From positions 62,001-126,000 of the forward strand of contig JAHJHR010000012.1 in NCBI GenBank assembly GCA_018823745.1: 64,000 nucleotides of DNA, read 5' to 3'. This document shows positions 26,584 to 37,521 of this stretch, in pieces. The position numbers and the translations under genes were made by a program. A model generated the notes under the pieces. The model made no database searches and was not told the DNA's origin. It worked only from the letters and a program-made list of their open reading frames with translations. The stretch comes from Alphaproteobacteria bacterium. Lineage in GTDB: Bacteria; Pseudomonadota; Alphaproteobacteria; Oceanibaculales; Oceanibaculaceae. How positions within the stretch are numbered: position 1 is the first letter of the stretch; every line of letters begins with the position of its first letter.

Positions 26584-28098
26584 TTAACTGCCCAGATAAC
26601 GACGCTGCAGATGCGCCTTGAAGGCCGCCGTGCCGAGCGGTGCGCCGGTGGCGCGGGTCAGCAGCTCGTCGGCTGAATAGCGCGAGCCATGGGCGTGGAT
26701 ATTGACGCGCAGCCAGGCGACCAGCGGGACAAAATCGCCACGCGCGATGCCGGGCAGGATATCGCTGTCCTGCTCGGTGGCAGCAGCGAACAGCTGGGCC
26801 GCCATCAGTGCGCCCAGCGTATAGGTCGGGAAATAGCCGATGGCCCCGTCATACCAGTGGATATCCTGCAAGCAGCCCAGCCGGTCATTCGGCGGCACCA
26901 CGCCCAACAGCTCGCGCATGCCCTCGTTCCAGACACCAGGCAGATCGGCCACCTCTAGGTCGCCGGCAATGATGGCGCGTTCCAGCCGGTAGCGCAGGAT
27001 GACATGCAGCGGGTAGGTCACCTCATCCGCATCGACCCGGATGAAGCCGCGCGAGACTCGGGTGTAGAGGCGCTGCAGCGCATCGACCTCATAGGCCGGC
27101 CCCTCGACGCCAAAGGCCTCGCGGATCAGCGGGGCGGCATAGTGCAGGAAATCGCGCGAGCGGCAGGCCTGCATCTCCATCAGCAGCGACTGGCTTTCAT
27201 GCACGGTCATGCCGCGCGCCTCGCCAATGGGCTGGTTGCGCCAGGGATCGCCCGGCCGGCCCAGCTCATACAGCGCATGGCCGGTTTCGTGCAGCACGCC
27301 CATCAGGCTCTGGGTAAAATCGGCTTCGTCATAGCGCGTGGTGATGCGCACATCGTCGGTGGCGCCGCCACAGAAGGGATGTATCGAGACATCCAGCCGG
27401 CCGCGATTGAAATCAAATCCCACGGCCTGCATCAGCCGTCGGCCGAGCGCCGCCTGGCTGTCGATGGGGAACGGCCCCTGCGGCACCGTGAGCGGCCCGG
27501 CGGCCGACTGGCGCGCCAGCACATCGTCCAGCAGCCCCGGCAGGAAGCCGGCGAGATCGGCGAAGACCGGATCGATCAGCTCTGCCCGGTTGCCGGGGTC
27601 ATAACCGTCCAGCAGCGCATCATAGGGCGACAGGCCCAGCGCTGCGGCCTTCACCTGCGCCATCTCCCGCGTCAGGCGCACGACCTCGCGCAGATAGGGC
27701 AGAACGGCGGCAAAATCGCCATCCTTGCGCGCCGCGCGCCAGGCCATCTCACAGGCCGAACAGGCCTTGGAGCGGGCGGCGACCAGATCGGCCGGCACTG
27801 CCGTCTGGTGGGCATGCTGGCGGCGCATCAGCGCCAGATTGGCGGCAGGCCAGTCCTCCAGCGCGGCTTCATCGGCGGCGGCCAGAAGATCGGCCATCTC
27901 CGGCCCGGTCATCAGTTCATGCGACAGCACGCTCAGCGTGGAAACCTGCTCGGCCCGCGCGGCGGCGGCGCCATCCGGCATGATCACCGCCTGGTCCCAG
28001 TGCAGGATGCCGCCAACCTGGTCGAGCACCGACAGGCGATGGAAGCGTTGTTCCAGCACCTTGTAGGCACCGCCGGAATTGCTGGTCTCCGCGCTCAT
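26584..28098 (-). CDS. M32 family metallocarboxypeptidase (carboxypeptidase Taq)
   Basis: Cytosolic zinc/cobalt carboxypeptidase of 504 residues, all helical. The family motif HETGHALYELGRP supplies HExxH, the PIGEARGMTVHESQSLLME region gives the third metal ligand and the second conserved HES motif, and DVRITTRYDEADFTQSLMGVLHE lies just before the active site. The C-terminal region YFPTYTLGALMAAQLF is also typical. The stop-start overlap with SURF1 upstream is not involved; instead this gene's ATG overlaps the SURF1 stop (ATGA at 28095-28098), making it the last gene of the oxidase transcript. A role in oxidase assembly is not known; it probably shares transcription by position. Confidence 0.93.
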   Translation of the reverse strand: MSAETSNSGGAYKVLEQRFHRLSVLDQVGGILHWDQAVIMPDGAAAARAEQVSTLSVLSHELMTGPEMADLLAAADEAALEDWPAANLALMRRQHAHQTAVPADLVAARSKACSACEMAWRAARKDGDFAAVLPYLREVVRLTREMAQVKAAALGLSPYDALLDGYDPGNRAELIDPVFADLAGFLPGLLDDVLARQSAAGPLTVPQGPFPIDSQAALGRRLMQAVGFDFNRGRLDVSIHPFCGGATDDVRITTRYDEADFTQSLMGVLHETGHALYELGRPGDPWRNQPIGEARGMTVHESQSLLMEMQACRSRDFLHYAAPLIREAFGVEGPAYEVDALQRLYTRVSRGFIRVDADEVTYPLHVILRYRLERAIIAGDLEVADLPGVWNEGMRELLGVVPPNDRLGCLQDIHWYDGAIGYFPTYTLGALMAAQLFAAATEQDSDILPGIARGDFVPLVAWLRVNIHAHGSRYSADELLTRATGAPLGTAAFKAHLQRRYLGS

Positions 28099-28853
28099 TT
28101 TACGGCGTCCCGCTCTTCTTTCTCGACGCCGCGGTGCCAGACCACATAGACGACGATCAGCCCGATGGCCATGAAGAACCAGGTCAGCGCATATTGCAGA
28201 TGCTCGTTGCGCAGGCCGATCTGCGGATCGGCGCCAATTGGCAGTTCCATGCGGCTGTCAGTGTCGCGCAGCGCATCAATGTAATAGGGCGGCACATCCT
28301 TCACCCCGGCCTTGGCGGCCATCTCTGCCACATCGACATAGAACCAGAGATTCTTCGCCGGCTCGTTATCCGGCGTGAAGGCATTGCGCAGGCTGGGCTT
28401 GCGCACGATGCCCTCCAGGGTCACCGTTCCCTCCGGCTGGCTGTTCGGCCGCTTCGCCGGGTCGCGGCGGTCATCGGGAATCCAGCCGCGATTGACCAGC
28501 AGGGTGCGGCCATCCGCGGTGACGAAGGGGGTGACGACATGCAGCCCGACAGTGCCCTTTTCCGGCCGGCCGGTCAGGAACATCTCCTGGTCATTCAGGA
28601 AGCGGCCCTCGGCCCGGACCCGTCGAAATTCGGCATCGTCGATATCGACGCCGGCCGCCGGCGGGGCAATCGGCGCATCATACATCCGGCTTTCCAGCCG
28701 CTCGATCAGGCCTTCCTTCCAGGCCAGGCGCTGCAATTGCCAGCCGCCCAGAAACAGCATGACGATAATCATCGGCAGCGAGATCAGCGTCGGCCAAAGC
28801 CGGGGCCGGAAACCCAGCAGAGGCCGGCGGGAGGAGGCGTTTTCATGAGCCAT
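28095..28853 (-). CDS. SURF1-family cytochrome oxidase assembly protein
   Basis: Inner-membrane protein that helps insert heme a into cytochrome c oxidase subunit I. It has 252 residues, with one N-terminal membrane helix followed by LGGWQLQRLAWKEGLIERLESR, the SURF1 hallmark. The periplasmic domain contains TGRPEKGTVGLHVVTPFVTADGRTLLVNRGWIP, and the second helix near the C-terminus contains HLQYALTWFFMAIGLIVVYVVW. It overlaps DUF983 upstream by 11 bases and the carboxypeptidase downstream by four, so it lies inside a tightly packed oxidase operon. Confidence 0.95.
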   Translation of the reverse strand: MAHENASSRRPLLGFRPRLWPTLISLPMIIVMLFLGGWQLQRLAWKEGLIERLESRMYDAPIAPPAAGVDIDDAEFRRVRAEGRFLNDQEMFLTGRPEKGTVGLHVVTPFVTADGRTLLVNRGWIPDDRRDPAKRPNSQPEGTVTLEGIVRKPSLRNAFTPDNEPAKNLWFYVDVAEMAAKAGVKDVPPYYIDALRDTDSRMELPIGADPQIGLRNEHLQYALTWFFMAIGLIVVYVVWHRGVEKEERDAVK

Positions 28854-29211
28854 CTGATATTCCGCGATGCTTGTATTGCAGGGCGACCATGACGCCCTTG
28901 AAGGGCCGCAGCAGGGCCAGCGCGCCGCCCAGGATCACGCATGACCACAGGACGGCATGCAGCCAGAGCGGCGGCTGGAAACGCGCTTCCACCCACAGGG
29001 CGATGGGCACGACGATGAAGCCCAGCGCGAAGATCACGAAGACGGCCGGGCCGTCGCCGCTATCGCTGTCGCGCAGATTGAGACCACATATATCGCACTG
29101 CGCGACAAGTTCCAGATAGCCAGAAAAAAGCCTGCCCTGTCCGCAACGCGGACAGCGGCAGGCCAAACCGGTAGCGATCGGTGACTGTGGCGGATAGAAG
29201 GGGTCGGTCAT
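28843..29211 (-). CDS. DUF983 membrane protein with zinc-ribbon-like cysteines
   Basis: A 122-residue protein with an N-terminal cytosolic segment carrying two CxxC pairs (CPRCGQGRLF at 19-22 and CDICGLNL), likely a metal-binding ribbon, followed by two membrane helices. This architecture and the position between ctaE and SURF1 are the usual DUF983 arrangement in alphaproteobacterial oxidase clusters. The biochemical function is not established. Its 3' end overlaps SURF1 by 11 bases, so they are co-translated. Confidence 0.9.
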   Translation of the reverse strand: MTDPFYPPQSPIATGLACRCPRCGQGRLFSGYLELVAQCDICGLNLRDSDSGDGPAVFVIFALGFIVVPIALWVEARFQPPLWLHAVLWSCVILGGALALLRPFKGVMVALQYKHRGISDGS

Positions 29212-29225
29212 CCTTTACTCACAGT

Positions 29226-29241
29226 CACCGGAAAGCCGGTG
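29226..29241 (-). terminator. Short stem-loop between ctaE and DUF983 (possible attenuator)
   Basis: A perfect six-base stem CACCGG/CCGGTG with an AAAG loop sits in the 34-base gap after the ctaE stop. No U-run follows, so it may instead stabilise the upstream message or partly attenuate downstream genes. Confidence 0.3.
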
Positions 29242-29245
29242 GGGA

Positions 29246-30046
29246 TCAGGCGCCCCACCAGTAGATGGCAACGAACAGGAACAGCCAGACCACGTCGACG
29301 AAATGCCAGTACCAGGCCGCCGCCTCGAAGCCGAAATGCTGCTTCGGCGTGAAGTCGCCCTTGTAGGAGCGAATCAGGCAGACAGCCAGGAAGATAGTGC
29401 CGACGATGACATGGAAGCCGTGGAAGCCGGTCGCCATGTAGAAGGCCGAGGCATAGATGCCGTCGGTGAAGCCGAAGGCGGCATGGCTGTACTCATAGGC
29501 CTGCAGCGACGTGAAGCTGACGCCCAGCAGGACCGTCAGCCACAACCCACGGATCAGGTCGCGGCGGTTGCCCTCGATCAGCGCGTGATGCGCCCAGGTG
29601 ACGGTGCAACCCGACATCAGCAGGATCAGCGTGTTCAGGAAGGGCAGGTCGAACGGATCAAAGGTCTTGATGTTCGCCGGCGGCCAGACCCCGCCAATCG
29701 CTTCGGTGGGATAGAAGGCGGCAGCGAAATAGGCCCAGAAGAACGCGGCAAAGAACATCACCTCGGAGGCGATGAACAGGATCATGCCGTAGCGCAGGCC
29801 AAGCTGGACGACAGCAGTGTGGTACTTGCCGCTATTGGCCTCCCGGATGACATCGCGCCACCAGAAGAACATCGTGGCCAGCACCAGGGCGATGCCGAGG
29901 GCGAAAATCCAGGGCGACTTGTCATGCATCACCATGACGCCGCCCACCGCCGTCACGAAGGCGGCAATGGCACCGACGAAGGGCCATGGGCTCGGATCAA
30001 CCAGATGATACGGATGCTTAGGCTGCGTGGCGTGTGCTTCGCTCAT
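29246..30046 (-). CDS. ctaE: Cytochrome c oxidase subunit III
   Basis: Seven-helix subunit III of the aa3 oxidase, 266 residues. Recognisable stretches are [20 protein letters not shown] at the N-terminus, [89 protein letters not shown] and the C-terminal [26 protein letters not shown]. It has the conserved glutamate and histidines of the family. It is encoded downstream of ctaG after 63 bases, in the standard alphaproteobacterial order. Confidence 0.97.
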   Translation of the reverse strand: MSEAHATQPKHPYHLVDPSPWPFVGAIAAFVTAVGGVMVMHDKSPWIFALGIALVLATMFFWWRDVIREANSGKYHTAVVQLGLRYGMILFIASEVMFFAAFFWAYFAAAFYPTEAIGGVWPPANIKTFDPFDLPFLNTLILLMSGCTVTWAHHALIEGNRRDLIRGLWLTVLLGVSFTSLQAYEYSHAAFGFTDGIYASAFYMATGFHGFHVIVGTIFLAVCLIRSYKGDFTPKQHFGFEAAAWYWHFVDVVWLFLFVAIYWWGA

Positions 30047-30109
30047 CCCTCAAAACCCCTTCAGAACGTCCCGGCCATCCGCCGTGGACAAGCAATTAAC
30101 GCATAAATC

Positions 30110-30727
30110 TCAGTTTACGTCCGCCGTCCCGGAAACCGAGCCCGCCGGTGCGGCCCGGCTGGTCTGTTTCGGCGGGGTCGCCAGATGCTGATCCTTGGCC
30201 CGGTAGAATGTATAGCTCAAGGTGATCGTCGTCACATCGTCCAAATTTCGGTCGTTCAGTATCTCGGGATCGACGAAATAGGACACCGGCATGTCGACGC
30301 GCTCACCGGGCTGCAGGACCTGCTCGGTAAAGCAGAAACACTCGATCTTCACGAAATAGGGGGCAGCCTTATGCGGCGTCACGCTGTAGGTCGCCGTGCC
30401 GACGACGGCCTCGGCACCGCTGTTGCGCGCCTCGTAGAAGGCCAGGCCGTTCTCGCCGACCTGCACCGTCTCGCGGGTCTGCATCGGCTTGAACTTCCAG
30501 GGCAGTCCCTGATCGGTGTTGGAATCGAAGCGCACGGTGAAGACGCGCTCGCCCGCTGCCTTCGGGGCGGCATCCGCGCGCTTGGTCGTGCCGCCGAAGC
30601 CCGTGGCCTCGCAGAACATGACATAGAGCGTCGGGCTGTAGGCCACCAGCGTGCCCATCACGCCGATCACGGCGACGACGCCGGCGACGACGGGCAGATT
30701 GCTGCGCTTGCGGGATGGGCCGGTCAT
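30110..30727 (-). CDS. ctaG: Cytochrome c oxidase copper assembly protein CtaG/Cox11
   Basis: Membrane-anchored copper chaperone that delivers Cu to the CuB site of subunit I. The 205 residues comprise a short cytosolic N-terminus, one membrane helix (NLPVVAGVVAVIGVMGTLVAYSP) and a periplasmic immunoglobulin-like domain. The copper motif CFCFTEQ is present near residue 135, followed by the PGERVDMPVSYFVDPEI stretch typical of Cox11. Its ATG overlaps the stop of the small membrane protein gene (ATGA, 30724-30727). Confidence 0.96.
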   Translation of the reverse strand: MTGPSRKRSNLPVVAGVVAVIGVMGTLVAYSPTLYVMFCEATGFGGTTKRADAAPKAAGERVFTVRFDSNTDQGLPWKFKPMQTRETVQVGENGLAFYEARNSGAEAVVGTATYSVTPHKAAPYFVKIECFCFTEQVLQPGERVDMPVSYFVDPEILNDRNLDDVTTITLSYTFYRAKDQHLATPPKQTSRAAPAGSVSGTADVN

Positions 30728-30873
30728 TCAGCACCCCCCATTTTTATAACAGTGATCAGGTAGAACAGCACGGCAAGCCCCAGCAGTACGGCCATCAGCG
30801 CCATGTTACGCGCACGTTTGCTGTGCCGGAAGCTGGCCCGGTCGATGCCGCTTTTCTCCGGATGGTGGCTCAT
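30724..30873 (-). CDS. Small single-helix membrane protein of the cox operon (CoxF-like)
   Basis: A 49-residue protein beginning [14 protein letters not shown], with a basic stretch RHSKRARN followed by one membrane helix ([20 protein letters not shown]) and a short KMGGAE end. It overlaps ctaB upstream and ctaG downstream by ATGA on both sides, strong evidence for a real, coupled gene despite its size. Small proteins at this position are found in many alphaproteobacterial cox operons. Their role is presumed to be in oxidase assembly, but I know of no firm function. Confidence 0.8.
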   Translation of the reverse strand: MSHHPEKSGIDRASFRHSKRARNMALMAVLLGLAVLFYLITVIKMGGAE

Positions 30874-31826
30874 GCCGCCAGCCCGGCATGCCAGACGCGG
30901 TCCAGCACCAGCAAAGCGAAAATCAGGAACAAATACAGGATCGAATAGGCGAAGAGCTGCTTGGCGGCCTTCTCGGCGCGCGGCCCGTCGCCCTCGCGCC
31001 AGATATTCACCGCGCCCAGCAGGAACAGCGCGCCCAGCACGATGGCGCCGATGCCATACAGCGCGCCGACCGTGCCGATGGCCCAGGGGGCGACCGCCAG
31101 CGGGGCGAGCAGCAGCGAATAGATCAGGATCTGGCGCCGCGTCTCCGGCTTGCCGGCAACCACCGGCAGCATCGGCACGCCGGCGCGCGCATAATCCTCG
31201 CAGCGATACAGCGACAGCGCCCAGAAATGCGGCGGCGTCCAGATGAAGATGATCGCGAAAAGCAGCACGGAATCGAGGCTGACCGAGCCGGTCACCGCCG
31301 CCCAGCCGATCATCGGCGGGAAGGCGCCGGCAGCACCACCGATCACGATGTTCTGCGGCGTGCTGCGCTTCAGCCACATGGTGTAGATGAAGACATAGAA
31401 GCCGATGGTCAGCGCCAGCAGCGCGGCCGCCACCCAGTTCACCGCCAGCCCCATGATCATCACGGAAAAGGCGGACAGCACGATCCCGAAGGCCAGTGCT
31501 GCCTCGGCATCGACGCTGCCGGTGACGATGGGACGCCCCTGGGTGCGCTTCATCACCGCGTCGATATCGCGGTCATACCACATGTTGATCGCCCCCGACG
31601 CGCCCGCGCCGACGGCAATGCAGAGAATGGCAATTGTACCGAGAACCGGATGGATATGTCCCGGCGCCAGCAGCAGGCCGACGAAGCCGGTGAACACCAC
31701 CAGCGACATCACCCGCGGCTTCAGCAGGGCGATATAGTCGCGCACCAGCCCGATGCCGAGCGGAGAACCCGGCTCGGCAGTCTGGCCCAGTGGAAGCTGA
31801 CCTATCTGAAGCTGGACGTCGGACAC
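30870..31826 (-). CDS. ctaB: Protoheme IX farnesyltransferase (heme O synthase)
   Basis: UbiA-family membrane prenyltransferase making heme O from heme B and farnesyl diphosphate. It has 318 residues and about nine helices. The N-terminal [29 protein letters not shown] is typical, the prenyl-diphosphate/Mg motif is [19 protein letters not shown] (around 95), and [25 protein letters not shown] and [30 protein letters not shown] follow. The product feeds CtaA. The small membrane protein gene overlaps its stop, and ctaD lies 41 bases upstream. Confidence 0.97.
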   Translation of the reverse strand: MSDVQLQIGQLPLGQTAEPGSPLGIGLVRDYIALLKPRVMSLVVFTGFVGLLLAPGHIHPVLGTIAILCIAVGAGASGAINMWYDRDIDAVMKRTQGRPIVTGSVDAEAALAFGIVLSAFSVMIMGLAVNWVAAALLALTIGFYVFIYTMWLKRSTPQNIVIGGAAGAFPPMIGWAAVTGSVSLDSVLLFAIIFIWTPPHFWALSLYRCEDYARAGVPMLPVVAGKPETRRQILIYSLLLAPLAVAPWAIGTVGALYGIGAIVLGALFLLGAVNIWREGDGPRAEKAAKQLFAYSILYLFLIFALLVLDRVWHAGLAA

Positions 31827-31867
31827 GTCTGGCTATCCCGTCGGTTTCGGTAGGGGGAAGCCCCGGG

Positions 31868-33460
<1,593 letters not shown>

Positions 33461-33551
33461 TCAACCCTTCCTTGCTTTCCAGCGCCCTCTGTCGCGAGGG
33501 CCGCTCAACTCATTCCCCGGCCGGCCCGGAATAGGACCGGCCAATCCCAGC

Positions 33552-34403
33552 TCAGCGGGCCGCCTGGGCGACCTTGACGGCGCTACCGCCATCATTGCTG
33601 GCAAATTCCTCGCGGGCCTTGGCGACCCAGGCATCGAACTCCGCCTCCGGCACGGCGCGGATCGCGACCGGCATGTAGGCGTGGTTCACGCCGCAGATCT
33701 GGTTGCACTGGCCGTAATAGACACCCGGACGGTCAATGTTGAACCAGGTCTCGTTGATCTTGCCCGGAACCGTGTAAAGCTGGACGCCCAGCGCCGGAAC
33801 CAGCCAGCTGTGCAGAACATCGGCGCCAGCAACCAGCACCCGGATGTTCTTGCCGACCGGCACGACCAGCGGGTTGTCGACGTCGAGCAGGCGCTTCTGG
33901 CCTGGCTTCAGCTCTTCTTCAGGAATCATGTAGCTGTCGAAGGCGAAATCGCCATGGTCCGGATAGCCATAATTCCAGTACCACTGATGACCGGTGACCT
34001 TGATGGTCATGTCGGCATTCGGGGTGCGATCCAGGAAGTACAGCAGGCGGAAGGACGGAACCGCGATCACCACCAGGATGACCACCGGGATCACCGTCCA
34101 CAGCACCTCGATCAGCGTGTTATGCGAGGTCTTGGACGGGTTGGGGTTACGATCAGCGCGGAACTTCACGCAGACATAGATCAGCAGCGCCAGCACGAAG
34201 ATCGTCGTGAGGGTGATGATCCACAGCAGCAGGTCATGCAGCGAATGCAGGCTGTCCTTGCCGACAGAGGCAGGCGCCTGCATGCCAAGCTGCCAAGGCT
34301 GCGGTTCGCTGGCGAAGGCGACACCCGCCAGGCCCGTGAGGGCCAGCGCGGCGCCAATGGCCGCGAAGAATACGGTGGCAATACGCATCGTGTTGCTCGG
34401 CAT
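33552..34403 (-). CDS. ctaC: Cytochrome c oxidase subunit II
   Basis: CuA-bearing subunit that accepts electrons from cytochrome c. From MPSNTMRIATVFF it has 283 residues: a signal peptide ending near AFASEPQPW, two membrane helices, WTVIPVVILVVIAVPS, the aromatic patch HQWYWNYGYP and the CuA site GQCNQICGVNHAYMP near the C-terminus. The cupredoxin strands HSWLVPALGVQLYTVPGKINETWF precede it. The frame is open to 34490, but that extension is implausible before a signal peptide, so 34403 is preferred; MRIATV at 34388 is an alternative. It is first in the oxidase operon. Confidence 0.96.
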   Translation of the reverse strand: MPSNTMRIATVFFAAIGAALALTGLAGVAFASEPQPWQLGMQAPASVGKDSLHSLHDLLLWIITLTTIFVLALLIYVCVKFRADRNPNPSKTSHNTLIEVLWTVIPVVILVVIAVPSFRLLYFLDRTPNADMTIKVTGHQWYWNYGYPDHGDFAFDSYMIPEEELKPGQKRLLDVDNPLVVPVGKNIRVLVAGADVLHSWLVPALGVQLYTVPGKINETWFNIDRPGVYYGQCNQICGVNHAYMPVAIRAVPEAEFDAWVAKAREEFASNDGGSAVKVAQAAR

Positions 34404-34641
34404 CCTACTCTCATCCCTAGCCAGAACCCGTCCGCGACACCGACGACAGGACATCGCAACCGAAATCGGTGCATGCCATGCGGCGGGCAACGGCCCTCAA
34501 CGCCCCTTTAAGGAGAGCGCGTCCGTACACCGGGTGTCTAGCTATCTTAATCGCATCGGGCAAGGGTGAATTGTGACCTGATGTCGCATGTTTGGCGGTT
34601 TAGAGGCGATTTGCCGCTGGCAAAACACGGGCTTCCACCGG

Positions 34642-35973
34642 CTATTCGCCGATCTGCCGGGAAAGTCTGCGGCGCATCCGCCGCATGCCGGCCCAGACCA
34701 GCAGCACGACCAGCGGGATCGCCGCCCCGGTCACCAGATCCGGCGGCACCGGCGCGCCGGCGACCTTAACCCCCTTCGCCAGGTATCCGATCAGGCCGAT
34801 CACGTAATAGCTGATGGCGGCGACCGACAGCCCCTCCACCGTTTCCTGCAGGCGCAGTTGTACCTTCGCCCGGCGATCCATTGAGGCCAGAAGGTCCCGG
34901 TTCTGCGCCTCCAGATGCACATCGACCCGGGTGCGCAGCATCTCGCTGGCCCGCGTGACCCGCAGCGTCAGCTGGTCGAGGCGCAACTGCACCGATTCGC
35001 AGGTCCGGATTGCCGGCACATAGCGCCGGCTGAGGAATTCGGCGATGGTCTGCAACCCTTCCAGCCGGTTTTCCCGGATTTCCTCCAGCCTCTGGCCGAC
35101 CAGCGCGTTATAGGCACGCATCGCGCCCAGCCGATAGGCCAGGCGGGCGCCGATCCGCTCCAGCTCAGCCGCCAGGCCGCTCAATTCGTCGAGCAGCTTG
35201 CGGTCCTCGCTGTTATCCGGGCTGTCGGCCATGGCCGCGGTGATGTCGGTCAGCCTTCCGCCGATCCGGGACAGCGCCGGCCCCGCCTCGCGCGCCGGGG
35301 TGAAGGCCAGAAGCGCCATCATGCGATAGGTTTCCAGTTCCAGCAGGCGCCGGATCAGCCGGCCGGTGCGGCGCGGCCCCATGGCGTAATCCTGGACGAA
35401 GATCCGGCTGAACCCATCCTCGCTGATCCGGAAATCAGTCCAGCCGGCGGCCGCGTCGCTGCTCATCCGGCTGCCGGCCAGTGCCTCGCTGCCGAACAGG
35501 GCATCGACCTCGCTGACGCTGCGGCGCGGCGAGTCCCGGCCTTCCACCGCGACATGAAGGGCGACGATCACCTGGCCGGGCAGCGCCTCAAGCCAATCGG
35601 CCGGCACCCGGTTGATGATCGGGTCGCTGAAGGCTTCCTCGAATCCGCCCTCGACGATGAAGCCATAGGTCGAGAATTCGGTGTGGCGTTCCCAGCGCAG
35701 CCGGAAACCGCCCAGATCGACGAAAACCTGCGTCGCATCCGGCGGTGGTGCCTCGACGCCAAAGCGCCGGCACAGGGCCGCCAGATGAACGCGCTCCTGC
35801 CCTGCCATGTCCTCGCCGGTCAGCACCGCCAGATGCGACAGGCGCAGCGGGGCGGTCATCGGCTCGAACGGGCGGGCATGCACCTCGTCATGCAGGCTGC
35901 GCCGCAGCGGATGCTCCGCCGGCAGATGCCCCCGTCTCACCGTCCCCCTGGCCTGCTCTTGTGACTGCGCCAT
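34642..35973 (-). CDS. DUF3422 family membrane protein
   Basis: A 443-residue member of DUF3422. The N-terminal part holds HPLRRSLHDEVHARPFEPMTAPLRLSHLAVLTGE, the family signature, and RWERHTEFSTYGFIVEG. The middle is a long helical, coiled-coil-like region rich in Leu/Arg/Glu, and the C-terminus has two membrane helices (AAISYYVIGLIGYLAKGV and GAAIPLVVLLVWAGMRRMRRR). The family is widespread in alphaproteobacteria, with no established function that I know. It ends 238 bases from the ctaC start; that interval shows no gene and only a weak possible ctaC promoter. It diverges from tldD with 101 bases between starts. Confidence 0.88.
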   Translation of the reverse strand: MAQSQEQARGTVRRGHLPAEHPLRRSLHDEVHARPFEPMTAPLRLSHLAVLTGEDMAGQERVHLAALCRRFGVEAPPPDATQVFVDLGGFRLRWERHTEFSTYGFIVEGGFEEAFSDPIINRVPADWLEALPGQVIVALHVAVEGRDSPRRSVSEVDALFGSEALAGSRMSSDAAAGWTDFRISEDGFSRIFVQDYAMGPRRTGRLIRRLLELETYRMMALLAFTPAREAGPALSRIGGRLTDITAAMADSPDNSEDRKLLDELSGLAAELERIGARLAYRLGAMRAYNALVGQRLEEIRENRLEGLQTIAEFLSRRYVPAIRTCESVQLRLDQLTLRVTRASEMLRTRVDVHLEAQNRDLLASMDRRAKVQLRLQETVEGLSVAAISYYVIGLIGYLAKGVKVAGAPVPPDLVTGAAIPLVVLLVWAGMRRMRRRLSRQIGE

Positions 35974-36074
35974 CGATATTTACCGCCCCAGCCCCTATAT
36001 GCTTCGATACGATACTAGCATGGGCACCGGCGTAACGCTGCCCACTGCCCAGACAGCCGTTTTAAGGAAATTCC

Positions 36075-37511
36075 ATGAGCGCCCTGAACCAGACCGACGA
36101 GTTATTCTTTACCCGCGCCGGCCTCGACCGCAGCCGGGTCGAGCGCATCGTGGGCGAGGCGCTGTCCGGCGCCGATGATGGCGAATTGTATCTCGAATAC
36201 AGCCAGTCGGAGAGCCTGGGCTTCGACGACGGAAGGCTGAAGGCCGCCAGCTTCGACACAGCCCAGGGCTTCGGCCTGCGCGCCGTGATGGGCGACGCCG
36301 CCGGTTATGCCCATGCCGCCGATCTGTCGGAAGAGGCGATCCGCCGCGCCGCGACCACCGTGCAGGCGGTGAAGAGCGGCCATGCCGGCACCCAATCCGA
36401 TGGCCCGGTCGGCACCAACCGCCAGCTCTATACCGACGCCAACCCGCTCTCGCTGGTGCCGTTCGAGACCAAGGTGAAGCTGCTGCAGGATATTGACGCC
36501 TATGCCAGGGCGCGCGATCCGCGCGTGCGCCAGGTCTCGGCCTCGGTCAGTGGCAGCTGGAAGGCGGTGCAGATCATCCGCGCCGATGGCCAGCGCGTCG
36601 CCGATATCCGCCCCCTGGTGCGCCTGAACGTGTCGGTCGTGGTCGGCGATGGCGACCGCATGGAGACCGGCAGCAGCGGCACCGGCGGGCGCACCTCCTA
36701 TGATCTCTATCTCGATCCGACGCGCTGGCAGGGCCAGGTTGACGAGGCGCTGCGCCAGGCCATCGTCAATCTCGGCTCGATCCCGGCCCCGGCCGGCGAG
36801 ATGGAGGTTGTGCTGGGCGCCGGCTGGCCCGGCATCATGCTGCATGAGGCGGTCGGCCACGGGCTGGAGGGCGACTTCAACCGCAAGAAGACCTCCGCCT
36901 TCTCCGACCGGATCGGCCAGCAGGTCGCCTCCAAGGGCGTCACCGTGGTCGATGACGGCACCCTGCCCGACCGCCGCGGCTCCCTCACCGTCGATGATGA
37001 GGGAACGCCCTCGCAGCGCACCGTGCTGATCGAAGATGGCATCCTGGTCGGCTATATGCAGGACCGCCAGAACGCCCGCCTGATGGGCATGAAGCCGACC
37101 GGCAACGGGCGGCGAGAGAGCTTCGGCCATCACCCGATGCCGCGCATGACCAACACGCTGATGATGGGCGGCTCGCATGACCCGGCGGAGATCATCGCCT
37201 CGGTGAAGGGGCGCGGCATCTATGCCGTGAATTTCGGCGGCGGCCAGGTCGACATCACCTCGGGCAAGTTCGTCTTCTCGGCCTCCGAGGCCTATCTGAT
37301 CGAGAATGGCAAGATCGGCCCGGCAGTGAAGGGGGCGACGCTGATCGGCAACGGCCCGAAGGCGATGACCCAGGTCTCCATGATCGGCAATGACATGAAG
37401 CTGGATGACGGCATCGGCACCTGCGGCAAGGACGGCCAGGGCGTGCCCGTCGGCGTCGGCCAGCCGACCGTGAAGATGGGCGGCCTGACCATCGGCGGCA
37501 CTCAGTCCTAA
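36075..37511 (+). CDS. tldD: Metalloprotease TldD
   Basis: Zinc protease subunit that with TldE/PmbA processes peptides such as RiPP precursors and, in E. coli, helps degrade CcdA. The 478 residues include the zinc motif HEAVGHGLEGD with His257 and Glu258. Other family stretches are YLEYSQSESLGFDDGRLK, FGLRAVMGDAAGYAHAADL, the GSSGTGGRTSYD region, and GTCGKDGQGVPVGVGQPTVKMGGLTIGG at the C-terminus. A TAAGGAA is located before the ATG. No pmbA/tldE or RiPP precursor is apparent in the window; the partner may be elsewhere. Confidence 0.95.
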   Translation: MSALNQTDELFFTRAGLDRSRVERIVGEALSGADDGELYLEYSQSESLGFDDGRLKAASFDTAQGFGLRAVMGDAAGYAHAADLSEEAIRRAATTVQAVKSGHAGTQSDGPVGTNRQLYTDANPLSLVPFETKVKLLQDIDAYARARDPRVRQVSASVSGSWKAVQIIRADGQRVADIRPLVRLNVSVVVGDGDRMETGSSGTGGRTSYDLYLDPTRWQGQVDEALRQAIVNLGSIPAPAGEMEVVLGAGWPGIMLHEAVGHGLEGDFNRKKTSAFSDRIGQQVASKGVTVVDDGTLPDRRGSLTVDDEGTPSQRTVLIEDGILVGYMQDRQNARLMGMKPTGNGRRESFGHHPMPRMTNTLMMGGSHDPAEIIASVKGRGIYAVNFGGGQVDITSGKFVFSASEAYLIENGKIGPAVKGATLIGNGPKAMTQVSMIGNDMKLDDGIGTCGKDGQGVPVGVGQPTVKMGGLTIGGTQS

Positions 37512-37521
37512 GTCTGCCCGA

